From: Symbiodinium natans
Taxonomy: Eukaryota > Sar > Dinophyceae > Suessiales > Symbiodiniaceae
Direction of reading: 5' to 3'
Length of the DNA: 15,000 nucleotides
Assembly: GCA_905221605.1 (NCBI GenBank)
Contig: CAJNDS010001557.1
Coordinates: 765,001-780,000 of the forward strand
Below are positions 1 to 7,906 of the stretch, one piece after another. Within the stretch, counting starts at the first letter, position 1. Every line of letters begins with the position of its first letter. A model generated the notes under the pieces. It was given only the letters and a program-made list of their open reading frames with translations. It was not told the origin of the DNA and made no database searches. The position numbers and the translations under genes were made by a program.

Positions 1-41
1 AACCCAAGAACGTGCGAGAGACCCGACTTTCCCCCCGCCAG

Positions 42-2158
42 GTGGTTCTTCGGCTTCGTTGTTGCGGGCCACCTCGCGTTGCGCGGCCGTTGGGTTTGCG
101 GGGGGAGATTGTGCCAAAAGGGACCCAAAGCCTTAGTAAGCCTTCCTTAGTAGTCCTTGTTTTTTTCTTAAATCCTAAGCCCTGACACTGAACACTGTAG
201 AGCCCGAACCCCAACACCTTTTGGGGATCTGGAATGGGCGGGGGTGTGGGTGCAGGCGGGAGGGGGGGGGTGCTTGAGGATGTAAGGTCGCAGGGTTCGA
301 TGTTGTCTGCGGGGGTTTGGGTTACGGGTTACAGGTTTAGGGTTTAGGGTCTAGGGTATAGGGTTTAGGGTTTAGGGTTTAGGGATTGGGGTTTGGGGCC
401 TAAACCCTAAACCCCATAAGCCCCCCCCCCCCCTCAGCCCTAAACCCTAAACGCGGATCCCAAACCCCTCTAAACCCTCAACTCCCCATTGCCCTCCCGA
501 ACTCTAGTCCTGAAACCCCAAACCCCCCAAACCCTAAACCCCAAACCCCAGACCCCAAAACCCAAACCCCAGACCCCAAAACCCAAACCCTAAACCCTAA
601 ACCCTAAACCCTACACCCTGAGCCCTCTGAACTCCCAGGTTCTGCGCTTGCAAAGGCGCCTGCTTGCTCAGCCTCGGGACCGCTTCGCTTGCATCTCCTA
701 CCCATAGAGCCCAATACCCCTTCACTCAAGGGTTTAGGGTTTAGGGTTTAGGGTTTAGGGTTTAGGGTTTAGGGTAGGGTTTAGGGTTTAGGGGTTAGGG
801 GTTAGGGTTTAGGGTTTAGGGCGAAGAGTTTAGGAGAGGTTTAGGGTTTAGGGGCGTCGAGTTTAGGCTTTCAGGGCCCGTTGAGTAGGCCATCGTCCCG
901 AGTTCGAGGCCCCGACCCCCTTGAAAGGGCTTTGTTGTGGTTTCGTTGTGGGGGTTTAGGGTTGCTTGGGTGTCGGGTTGTTGCAAGGGCCTTGTAGGGG
1001 GCTTAGGGGGCTTAGGGGGGCTTAGGGGGCTTAGGGGTCTTAGGGGGCTTAGGGGGCTTTTAGGGGGGGGGGGGGGGGGCTTGAGGGCTAAAGTTGCTTA
1101 AGCTGGAAGAGCTTTTTGAAGGAGCTTGTCCCTTCCTCTCCGACCTCTTTAGGGTTCAGGGTTTAGGGTTCAGGTGATTACGGATTAGGGTCTAGGGTTC
1201 AGGGTCTAGGGGTTTGGGAGGGAAAGGCCAAGAAGGACAAGGCGCTCAAGACTCCTTCACATGGCGTGACAAGATAGACAAGAACCGACTACCTGGCCCT
1301 GTCGCTTGGTTCGCCCCCGAAAAGCCTAAACCCTAAACCCCGAACCCCAACACTGAACCCGAAGCCTCAGGCCCCAATGCCACAAGCCTTGAACCTAGCA
1401 AACGCCCTGAAGCGTTTAGGCCTCTTCGGGTTGCGGGGTTTAGGGCTTACTCCAAGCCCTAAACCCTAAACCCTAAACCCTAAACCCCCTAAACCCATAA
1501 ACCCCAACACCCCAACACCCCAACACCCCAACGCCCCAACACCCCAACGCCCGAAGCCCAAAGCAGAAGGACCATGGGCACCTCCTACATCATCCACCGG
1601 CCAGGGATCGTGCTCTTCCTGGTCCCAGCCTCGGTCTCCTCGTTAGTTTGGAGGGAGCGCCAAAGATCCGGGGGGGCTCCCGGTGGAAAGGGTCGAGAGT
1701 TCGAGGGTTTAGGGTTTAGGGTTTAGGGTTTCGGGCTTAGTTAGGATTGGTTAGGGTTTAGAATTTTGGGTTTAGGGTTTAGGGTTTAGGGCTCAGGGTT
1801 AAACCCTGAACCCTTAACCCTGCTCGCCTCGGCTTCCAGGCGACCTCCATCGTGGGCGTCAGCGCACTGTCGATCTACTACAACGCCTTGGACCCAGTGG
1901 GACAACCCTAAACCCTAAACCCTAAACCCTATACCCTATACCCTAAACCCTAAACCCTAAACCCTAACCTAAACCCTAAACCCTAAACCCTAAACCCTAA
2001 ACCCTAAACCCTAAACCCTAAACCCTAAACCCTAAACCCTAAACCCTAAACCCTAAACCCTAAACCCTAAACCCCAAACCCCAAACCCCAAACCCCAACA
2101 CGCCCCCGCAAAGCCCTGAGCTGCGCCTCAAAGCAAGTTCTGGGTGGTCTCGGGCTTG
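42..2158 (+). CDS. Exon-like pieces of an unidentified multi-pass membrane protein (partial)
   Basis: I do not recognise this protein. Four pieces look coding. Exon 42-93 follows a pyrimidine-rich tract ending CCAG and reads WFFGFVVAGHLALRGRW up to a GT donor. Exon from 639 follows CTCCCAG and reads VLRLQRRLLAQPRDRF; its end is unresolved (GC or GA donor between 656 and 687). Exon 1570-1633 reads TMGTSYIIHRPGIVLFLVPAS. Exon 1840-1896 follows CTTCCAG, reads ATSIVGVSALSIYYNALDP and ends at a GT donor. The last two join in phase 0 into one continuous hydrophobic stretch, which supports a membrane helix. A tiny phase-0 piece at 2138-2158 (FWVVSGL) may follow. The phase between the exons at 639 and 1570 is not settled, so an exon may be missing or these may be two genes. 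The 5' part lies outside the window. A link to the EF-hand exons from 3807 is possible but not shown. Confidence 0.35.
335..398 (+). repeat. Degenerate TTTAGGG tract
   Basis: TTTAGGG copies with substitutions (CTAGGG, ATAGGG, ATTGGGG). The tract lies in the 5' half of the intron between the exon-like pieces at 42-93 and 639. Confidence 0.9.
401..615 (-). repeat. Degenerate CCCTAAA tract
   Basis: The complement orientation begins directly after the TTTAGGG tract (turnover near 398-401). It carries variants such as CCCCAAA, CCCCAGA and runs of C, and continues to about 20 bases before the acceptor at 638. Confidence 0.9.
730..860 (+). repeat. TTTAGGG tract
   Basis: About six clean heptamers followed by decayed copies, starting just downstream of the exon-like piece at 639. 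Further G-rich derivatives (GGGGGCTTA, 1005-1060) and a run of 17 G (1063-1079) follow. Confidence 0.9.
1227..1325 (+). other. Open reading stretch, possible exon
   Basis: This repeat-free stretch follows an AAAG that could be an acceptor. One frame stays open for about 33 codons, with a mixed, protein-like composition (QDSFTWRDKIDKNRLPGPVA). It has TTTAGGG-type repeat on its left and CCCTAAA on its right. That is the arrangement seen inside introns here, so it may be intron interior. No function is assigned. Confidence 0.2.
1457..1557 (-). repeat. CCCTAAA tract grading into CACCCCAA repeats
   Basis: Clean CCCTAAA heptamers become a CACCCCAA octamer tract before the exon-like piece at 1570. 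Confidence 0.9.
1707..1800 (+). repeat. TTTAGGG tract inside an intron
   Basis: Two short TTTAGGG blocks in the intron 1634-1839, followed at 1802-1821 by CCCTGAACCC. The order is G-rich first, then C-rich. Confidence 0.85.
1905..2098 (-). repeat. Long CCCTAAA array
   Basis: Roughly 27 CCCTAAA units in nearly perfect tandem. There are a few CCCTATA variants near the left end and CCCCAAA variants at the right end. It follows the exon 1840-1896 directly, an exception to the usual TTTAGGG-after-exon pattern. Confidence 0.95.
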
Positions 2159-2275
2159 GTGCGAAACCCTAAGCCCTGAACCCTAAGCTCGCATGATGCG
2201 CGTAAGAACCCTACGAAGCCCAAAGCCTAACTCAGGCCCCTGAACCCTGTCGGGTTTCGGGCTTAGGGCCCTAAA

Positions 2276-2372
2276 GTTGGGATGTTCTCCCTTTTTCCAG
2301 TTCTTAATAGGGAGTATAGTACCCCTTATTCATCGCTATTAAGGACTGTTAGTATAGGGGGAACATCCCAAC
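2276..2372. mobile_element. 97-bp foldback (MITE-like) element
   Basis: The left arm 2276-2310 and right arm 2336-2372 are inverted copies. The outer 12 bases match exactly (GTTGGGATGTTC against GAACATCCCAAC). After one mismatch four more match, and the inner ends match again (CTTAATAG against CTATTAAG). The loop of about 25 bases is AT-richer than its surroundings. No convincing target-site duplication is visible and there is no coding capacity. It could be a non-autonomous DNA transposon, an introner remnant or a structured RNA element. The inverted structure is certain; its mobility is inferred. Confidence 0.6.
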
Positions 2373-2394
2373 CCCAAAAGCCTCAAGTATGGGG

Positions 2395-2800
2395 TTTCGG
2401 GCTTCGGGTTTAGGGTTTCGGAGGGTTAGAAGGGTTTAGGGTTCAGGGTTTAGGGTTTAAGGTTCAGGGCTTAAGGTTTCGGGTTTCGGGGCTGTCTCTC
2501 CGAGGTGCCGGCGCATGGTGCTGCTGCGGCTCACCGGTAGAGCCTGCCAGATCCAGAGCTTGAAGTTTTATTTAGTAGCTGAGTAAGTGCGCTTTACACT
2601 GTTGGGGATACTCTCATCTCCTAGAGAAAGTGTACACTTTTTTGAGGCTTATGAACTCAACTAAGTTTAGGGTCTGGGGTCTAGGATTTAGGGTTTAGGG
2701 TTTAGGGTTTGTTTAGAGTTTGTTTGGGGTTTGCGTTTAGGGTTTGGGGCTTAGGTGTAGGGTTAGGGGCTTAGGCTTAGGGTTTGGGGTTTAGGTTTTA
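2395..2800 (+). repeat. Degenerate TTTAGGG tracts around a repeat-free island
   Basis: Decayed TTTAGGG at 2395-2485 and 2664-2797. The island between them (2490-2655) holds a short open frame and the 14-base perfect palindrome AAAGTGTACACTTT at 2627-2640. No gene is assigned. Confidence 0.75.
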
Positions 2801-3130
2801 AGACGCTGGAAAAGCCACTCGAAGACTCGAAGCCCCGAGGGCGCTTCCCGCAGCGAGCTCGGGAAAGACCTGGCTCGCACACGCCCGGGTAGAGGTCACT
2901 CTACCTGAACCTTGAACCCCACAACCCAAGCGCCTAACACCTCAACAGACCATGACCCTCAACCCCCCCCCCGAGCCCGAAACCGTAAACCCTAAATCAT
3001 ACATCCCGAAAAGCCCTAAACCCTAAACCCCAGGAGCCCGAAACCCCTAAGAGCCCTAAAACCGATGCCGATGTAGCCCTGAATTCGCCCACCAAAGCGT
3101 GGCCAGGGCCGTCGCGATGCCAAAAGTTGA
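2800..3130. other. Repeat-poor stretch with no assigned gene
   Basis: Mixed sequence with CCCTAAA-type repeat at about 2985-3060. The piece 3063-3130 sits between CCCTAAA (left) and TTTAGGG (right), where exons usually lie here. However, no frame or splice pair stands out. Confidence 0.4.
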
Positions 3131-3570
3131 GTTTCAGGTTCAGGGTTTTCAGGGTTTAGGGTCCAGGGTTTAGGGTTTAGGGCTGAAGGTTTCAGGGTTT
3201 TGGAGTTTAAGTCTTCAGGGTTTAGTGCACGAAGCGCTCTCTTAGGGGTTTTAGGGTTTAGGGGCTTATGCGGGTTTAGGGGGTTAAGGGGTCCTTAGTG
3301 GTCTTGGGGTTGAGGGGAGGTTAGGGTCTTGGGGTTAGGGGGCCAGAGGGGCTTGGGGGGGTTTAGGGTTTAGGGTTTAGGGTTTAGGGAGTTAGGGTTC
3401 AGGGTTTAGGGGTTAGGCTTCGGGGGCTTTAGCAGAGGCTTTTGGCTCGGAGGGTTCAGGCGCTCCCTGTTTGAGAGGTTGGTTCCCCGAAAGTTTCCTG
3501 CTAGGTTGTTGTCTAGGGTTCTGGGTTATGGGTTATGGGTTATGGGTTAGGGTTTAGGGTGTAGGGTTGT
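3125..3570 (+). repeat. Degenerate TTTAGGG tracts
   Basis: TTTAGGG with many variants (TTCAGGG, CTTGGGG, TTATGGG), interrupted by unique sequence at 3200-3235 and 3430-3500. Confidence 0.85.
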
Positions 3571-3673
3571 GTACATTGAGTACATGCTGGCCGACTACAT
3601 CAGTCGATCCCGATGTGGCACGGTTCTCGAAACTGACCTCAAGCAGGGCCTCACTCCCACTTCTGTGGCCTAG
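3566..3673 (+). other. Open reading stretch, possible exon
   Basis: One frame is open for 35 codons to a TAG and begins VVYIEYMLADYIS, a protein-like composition. It could be an upstream exon of the EF-hand gene that resumes at 3807, but it has TTTAGGG on both sides and no clear donor. The frame may also be chance. Confidence 0.22.
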
Positions 3674-3689
3674 GCGCACTTCAACCCTC

Positions 3690-3767
3690 TGGGTTTAGGG
3701 TTTAGGGTTTAGGGTTTAGGGTTTAGGGTTTAGGGCTTAGGGTTTAGGGTTTAGGGTTTAGGGTTTA
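3690..3767 (+). repeat. TTTAGGG array
   Basis: About eleven nearly perfect heptamers, upstream of the EF-hand exon at 3807. Confidence 0.95.
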
Positions 3768-3806
3768 GAGCAACCCCTGCACTCCCGAAACCCTGGTGGA
3801 GTGCAG

Positions 3807-5456
3807 GAGATGCGCAAGATGTTCAAGAAGCTCGACCCGCACGGCACCGGCCTGCTGACGGAGGTGTGAGTGGGTGAGGGCTGGGCTTGGGGGGTTTTAG
3901 GGTTTAGGGTTTAGGGTTTAGGGTTTAGGGTTTAGGGTTTAGGGTTTAGGGTTTAGAGGGTTTAGGGTTTAGAGGGTTTGGTGCTGCTGTAGGGCTTGCT
4001 AAGGTAGGGTTTATATTGCTGGGGTTCCGCTCCAAAACCTTGAGCCCTGAGCCCGCAGCAGAATGTGATCCCATGCAACGAAACCCCATGCTCAACCTAA
4101 ACCCGAAAACCCAAAACCCTAAATCCTAACCCCTAAACCCTAACCCCTAACCCCTAACCCCTAACCCCTAGGCCCTAAACCCTAAACCCTAAACCCTAAA
4201 CCCTAAACCCTAAACCCTAAATCCTAAATCCTAAATCCTAAAACCCTGAACCCTGAGCCCTAATCCGACCCTGAGCAGGTGCAGGTCGAGCTGGCGCTCC
4301 ACTCCCTGGACATCACTTTGCCGCACCCGGTGCGACCGAAAGTCTGAAGCACATTGAAAGGGGGGGTTCAGGGTTTAGGGTTTAGGGTTTAGGGCTTCCG
4401 TTGTTTTTTCGGGGTCTCGGGTTTGGGGTTTAGGGTTTGGGATTCGGGGCTTAGGGTTTGGGGTTCGGGGGGCTAGGGTTTGGGGTTAGGGGGCTAAGGG
4501 TTAAGGGTCTAGAGGTTCAAAGCCCTCAACCCTAACCCTCCTAAGCCCCCTGAACCTCTAAAACTTTAAATCCCTACACCCTAAACTCTTCAAAGCCCCT
4601 TCATCAGACCCCTAAAGTTCCCTAAACTCTGAACCCAAATCCCTAAACGCTAAACCCCCCTACACCCTACACCCTACACCCTAAACCCTAAACCCTAAAC
4701 CCTAAACCCTAAACCCTAAACCCTAAACCCTAAACCCTAAACCCTAAACCCTAAACCCTAAACCCTAAACCTTTCGTCCCTGGAATGGCAGGCCTGCGCA
4801 GCGGTCGCCTTCCGCGTCTTCGACTACGATCTGCCGGGGGCCTAGGGGCTTTGGGGGTTTAGGGTTTAAGGTTTGGGGTTTGGGGTTTGGGGTTTAGGGT
4901 TTAGGGTTTAGGGTTTGGGGTTTAGGGTTTAGGGTTTGGGGTTTGGGGTTTCGGGTTTAGGGTTTAGGGGTTCTGTGGCTCTTGAGTGCTTAGGTCCAGT
5001 TCAGGGCGTTTAAGCTGTTGAGGACTTATAGGGTTTTAGGAAATGGAGGGATGCGTGCTGCGAGAAAATCCAGTCCACGGACTCAAGCTTAGGGTCTAGG
5101 GTTTAGGGTTTAGGGCTTAGGGCTTGGGGTTTTGGGGCACACTTTCCCCAAGTAATCCGCGACATCCAGCTGCGAGCGCCAGACCCAGCTGTAGATGCAT
5201 TCGACGCGACGCACGCTGCACACTCTGTTTTAAAGAGGCAGACGCTGCAAACAGGAAGCTTTTTGGGCATGTTTGCAAGATGGCATGAACGCTTATGACA
5301 GTGCCTCGTGTTGTAAAACCCTAAACCCCTAGAACTCTGAACCCTAAACCCTAACAAGAACCCAGCAAAAAAACTCTACGCTTGGGAGAGCCAAGGAGCG
5401 GAAGCATTGACTTCCTCGAGTTTCTGAACATGATGACGATGGCACTCCCGCCCTGA
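3807..5456 (+). CDS. EF-hand calcium-binding protein, C-terminal part (four exons)
   Basis: Four exons join in frame into 69 residues and a TGA: 3807-3863, 4279-4329, 4792-4832 and 5396-5456. Loop 1 is DPHGTGLLTEVQ; it has Asp at position 1 and Gly at 6, but Gln in place of the usual Glu at 12, so calcium binding may be weak. Loop 2 is DYDLSGSIDFLE, a canonical twelve-residue loop, followed by FLNMMTMALPP and the stop. The two loops start 37 residues apart, close to the calmodulin-type pairing distance. The introns are GT-AG, GT-AG and GC-AG; the last one splits loop 2 at its fourth codon, and only a GC donor at 4833 restores the loop. All three introns run TTTAGGG then CCCTAAA. The family could be a calmodulin-like protein or the C-terminus of a calcium-dependent kinase or channel. 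The N-terminal exons are not identified. Confidence 0.72.
3895..3985 (+). repeat. TTTAGGG array, EF-hand intron 5' side
   Basis: About ten heptamers starting some 30 bases after the GT donor at 3864. Confidence 0.95.
4100..4262 (-). repeat. CCCTAAA array, EF-hand intron 3' side
   Basis: CCCTAAA with CCCCTAA and ATCCTAA variant blocks, ending about 16 bases before the acceptor at 4278. Confidence 0.95.
4365..4510 (+). repeat. TTTAGGG/TTTGGGG tract, EF-hand intron 5' side
   Basis: G-rich copies beginning about 35 bases after the donor at 4330, decaying to the right. Confidence 0.9.
4524..4770 (-). repeat. CCCTAAA tract with a clean array at its 3' end
   Basis: Degenerate on the left, then about fourteen nearly perfect units from about 4664 to 4770. 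It ends about 20 bases before the acceptor at 4791. Confidence 0.95.
4855..4970 (+). repeat. TTTAGGG/TTTGGGG tract, EF-hand intron 5' side
   Basis: Alternating TTTAGGG and TTTGGGG units starting about 20 bases after the GC donor at 4833. The matching CCCTAAA copies are at 5317-5355. Confidence 0.9.
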
Positions 5457-5477
5457 AAAGCTTAGGGATGCTTTGCG

Positions 5478-5640
5478 TTTAGGGTTTAGGGTTTAGGGTT
5501 TAGGGTTTAGGGTTTAGGGTTTAGGGTTTAGGGTTTAGGGTTTAGGGTTTAGGGTTTAGGGTTTAGGGTTTAGGGTTTAGGGTTTAGGGTTTAGGGTTTA
5601 GGGTTTAGGTTTGGGGTTTGGGGTTTGGGGTTTAGGGTGG
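5478..5640 (+). repeat. Long TTTAGGG array after the EF-hand stop codon
   Basis: Eighteen to nineteen perfect heptamers (5478-5608), then TTTGGGG variants. It begins about 20 bases after the TGA at 5454-5456. Confidence 0.97.
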
Positions 5641-5855
5641 GCTGCGTAAGCCCCAGACGCTAAACCCTAAACCCCAACCCTTATTTGGGATTCTGACATA
5701 TTCCAACCCCGGGCCCGCACTTTGGGGTTGAGGGATGGGTTTTTGGGCTTCCACCTCTTTGCGAGATTCTGTACCCAACATCCTCCATGCAAAAACCCCC
5801 CATGGGCGGGTTTCGTCCTTTTTGGGGTACCCTGCAATTCCCGAACATGAGGTTT

Positions 5856-5883
5856 CCCCCCCCCCCCCCCCACAAAAAAAGAG

Positions 5884-5916
<33 letters not shown>

Positions 5917-5932
5917 AAAAAAAACAAAAACA
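5856..5932. repeat. Poly-C, CA microsatellite and poly-A cluster
   Basis: A run of 16 C (5856-5871), a short A run, about fourteen CA dinucleotides (5884-5912) and another A run. Open frames here on both strands are products of simple sequence, not genes. Confidence 0.95.
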
Positions 5933-5992
5933 GGGCTCATTTTTCAGAACGCCCCCCCCACCCCCTGCCCCCCTCCGTCCGTGCCTTCTCAG

Positions 5993-6080
5993 CGTGTGCG
6001 TGCTCTTTGGGGAATGAAGCGAGTCATGCAGTCCTTCACCGGCACAGGGCCTGAAACGGCGACCAGCTGCTTCGTGGGAG
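5993..6080 (+). CDS. Possible first exon of an unidentified gene
   Basis: A strong pyrimidine tract ending TTCTCAG (5986-5992) is followed by a 21-base leader and an ATG at 6014. The frame reads MKRVMQSFTGTGPETA and runs to a GGAG|GTATAG donor at 6080/6081 in phase 1. A pyrimidine tract with AG shortly before the first ATG is what a spliced-leader acceptor would look like in a dinoflagellate. The gene may be the one ending at 8317. No family is recognised; the start and the link are inference. Confidence 0.3.
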
Positions 6081-6239
6081 GTATAGGTAGGGGTGATTAC
6101 TTCGGAGAGCCATAGCTATGGCAGTTTGGGTGCTAGCCCTATATGTAGCTGCTGTTCGACCCCCTCGGCCCTAAATCCTAAGCCCGACAACCCCAAAGCC
6201 CCAAAGCCCAAAGCTCCTGCAGCCCTCCCACCTTGGGCA

Positions 6240-6297
6240 GAACCCTCAACCCTCAACCCTAAACCCTAAACCCAAAACCCTAAACCGTAAACCCTAA
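6240..6297 (-). repeat. CCCTAAA tract
   Basis: CCCTCAA and CCCTAAA units leading into the octamer array that starts at 6298. Confidence 0.9.
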
Positions 6298-6558
6298 ACC
6301 CCCAACCCCCCAACCCCCCAAACCCCCAAACCCCCAAACCCCCAAACCCCCAAACCCCCAAACCCCCAAACCCCCCAAACCCCCAAACCCCCAAACCCCC
6401 AAACCCCCAAACCCCCAAACCCCCAAACCCCCCAAACCCCCAAACCCCCAAACCGGCAAACCACCCAAACCCCCAAACCCCCAAACCCCCAAACCCCCAA
6501 ACCCCCAAACCCCCAAACCCCCAAACCCCCAAACCCCCAAACCCCCAAACCCCCAAAC
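6298..6558 (-). repeat. AAACCCCC (TTTGGGGG) octamer array
   Basis: About thirty copies of an eight-base unit with five C, broken only by occasional six-C units and one imperfect patch near 6450-6468. This is a locally homogenised variant of the heptamer found elsewhere. The three reverse-strand frames over it (repeats of GVWGFGGL) are artefacts of the repeat. Confidence 0.97.
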
Positions 6559-6632
6559 CCTAAACCCTAGACCCTAGACCCTCAACCCTCAACCCTAAAC
6601 CCCAAACCCATAAACCTTAAACCGCATGCCAG

Positions 6633-6690
6633 GCCAAAAGCCAGGACGGCCCCTTCAAGTCACTGGACACCCAGCTGGTCTGGAGACCTG
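6633..6690 (+). CDS. Possible internal exon of an unidentified gene
   Basis: It follows GCATGCCAG and lies between CCCTAAA on its left and TTTGGGG on its right, the setting typical of exons here. One frame reads AKSQDGPFKSLDTQLVW; a second frame, which would fit the phase-1 exon ending at 6080, is also open. The donor is uncertain (GT at 6678 or a GA/GC donor by 6695). Confidence 0.3.
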
Positions 6691-6704
6691 GGGGGCGGGG
6701 GGAG

Positions 6705-6840
6705 GTAGGGTCTTGGGGTTTTGGGTTTTGGGGTTTTGGGGTTTTGGGGTTTTGGGTGTTGGGGTCTTGGGGTTTTGGGGGTTTGGGGTTTAGGGTTTTG
6801 TGGTTTCGGGTTTAGGGTTCAGGGTTAGGGGGTTCGGGTT
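6705..6840 (+). repeat. TTTTGGGG/TTTAGGG tract
   Basis: About ten copies of a TTTTGGGG-like unit grading into TTTAGGG variants. Confidence 0.9.
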
Positions 6841-6844
6841 GGGG

Positions 6845-7497
6845 GTATATAATGTCTTTACACAGCCCCCCTGCACATGAGCGGGTCTTGACCCTGACTG
6901 GACATGTAGGGGAAAGCAGACTTGGCGGGCCGGGGGTGGGAGGGGTGGGAAGGGGGGGGGGTGTTGCAGCTAGAGGGCAGGGGCAAGGATACGCTTGCAA
7001 TTAAGATGCAGAGCTTCCTCCCACACCCAATCGGGTAAGGCTCTGCTGTGCAGGGTGCAGGGGTTCAGTGATCAAGCGTTTCGGGTGCCTTTCCCCCGCC
7101 TTTCCCGAAGTAATCACTAGAACTACCAATGCCTATCCACCCCGTATCCCTTCCTGACTACATTCTAAACGATTACTAGCCAAAATGCCCATCCTAGTTG
7201 ACGGGCCCCTATTTTGCCGCGTCATCGACCTGGGGGCTGGCGTCAAAAGCGCCCGCGTGGGGCTCGCAAGTCTTGGTAGCAGCCCGGATCCCTCCCTTCG
7301 ACCCGCCAGCAACGCCAGATCCTCCAAAAGGTGCTACAGCAGCAATAACAATAGGAGTAGTGCTAGGTAACTTATAGTAGTAAACCTAAATCGGAGGCCC
7401 CCCAAGCTTCAGAGGCTCCGCCACCCGGCGGTAAACCTCACAGCCCATCGCCCCGTTTTGGAGGGGATGGCGACACCCTCAACCGCAAGCCCTAAAG
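6845..7497. other. Telomere-repeat-free segment with no recognised gene
   Basis: About 650 bases with almost no TTTAGGG. The left part is GC-rich with G runs. The part 7105-7400 is more balanced, with AT-rich patches around 7160-7185 and 7330-7390. A 61-codon frame at 7185-7370 has no recognisable motif. Local inverted repeats occur near 7395-7425 (GGAGGC...GCCTCC-like) and 7445-7470 (CCATCGCCCC...GGGGATGG). It could be a long intron or an intergenic spacer. Confidence 0.5.
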
Positions 7498-7672
7498 GGT
7501 TTTAGGGATTGGGGTTTAGGGTGGTAGGGTGTAGGGGTTTAGGTTTGTAGGGATTCGTGTTGAGGGTTTAGGGTTTGCAGGCATTAGGGATTTAGGTAGG
7601 GTTTTGGGTTTGGGGATGATCGTTTGTAGGGGAGTCACTTTCCGGAGGTCGGGGGGGGGGGGGGGGGGGGGG
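7498..7672 (+). repeat. Degenerate TTTAGGG tract ending in a 22-base G run
   Basis: Decayed heptamers (GTTTAGG, GTAGGG) to about 7615, unique sequence, then 22 uninterrupted G at 7651-7672. Confidence 0.85.
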
Positions 7673-7775
7673 TTGCAAGTCGCAAGAGCCTGAAGGACAA
7701 TAAGACTCAGAAGCCTACTGGCCCGAAGAACCCGAAGAGTCACAAAATCATCGCGCTAATGATTTAATGCCATTT

Positions 7776-7887
7776 GAACCCTGAACCCTGAACCCTGAAC
7801 CCTAAACCCTAAACCCGAAACCCCAAACCCCAAACCCTAAACCCTAAACCCTAAACCCCAAACCCTAAGCACTAAACCCTAAACCCT
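7776..7887 (-). repeat. CCCTGAA/CCCTAAA tract upstream of an exon
   Basis: Three CCCTGAA units, then CCCTAAA and CCCCAAA units, followed by the pyrimidine stretch CTTCTCTTCTTTAG before the exon at 7907. Confidence 0.92.
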
Positions 7888-7906
7888 TCTCTTCTTTAGC
7901 CGAAAG

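Noticed and set aside
890-915. GAGTTCGAGGC resembling a tRNA T-arm
   Set aside because: No flanking stem pairs correctly and no A-box or cloverleaf can be built.
1905-2098. A true chromosome end
   Set aside because: Telomere-like repeats occur in both orientations between exons throughout the window, so these are interstitial.
3438-3450. CTTTTGGCTCGG resembling part of the dinoflagellate spliced leader
   Set aside because: Only about nine bases agree, the conserved 5' part is absent and no cDNA-like exon follows.
5632-6115. Open frames on both strands across the CA and poly-C tract
   Set aside because: Cysteine/valine and threonine/histidine runs come from the dinucleotide repeat; the frames have no other coding evidence apart from the possible exon at 5993-6080.
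6266-6556. Three overlapping minus-strand frames of glycine/tryptophan-rich repeats
   Set aside because: They are translations of the AAACCCCC octamer array in all three frames, with no non-repeat sequence or start context.
6846-6853. TATATAAT resembling a TATA box
   Set aside because: Dinoflagellate promoters generally lack TATA boxes, and no start exon follows at a sensible distance.
6093-7117. 13-base inverted pair GTGATTACTTCGG / CCGAAGTAATCAC about 1 kb apart
   Set aside because: In 15 kb, one or two inverted 13-mer matches are expected by chance, and no target duplication or coding content supports a transposon.
7185-7370. 61-codon frame in the repeat-free segment
   Set aside because: No motif, no splice context, low-complexity Ser/Asn end; minus-strand frame over the same bases is equally open.
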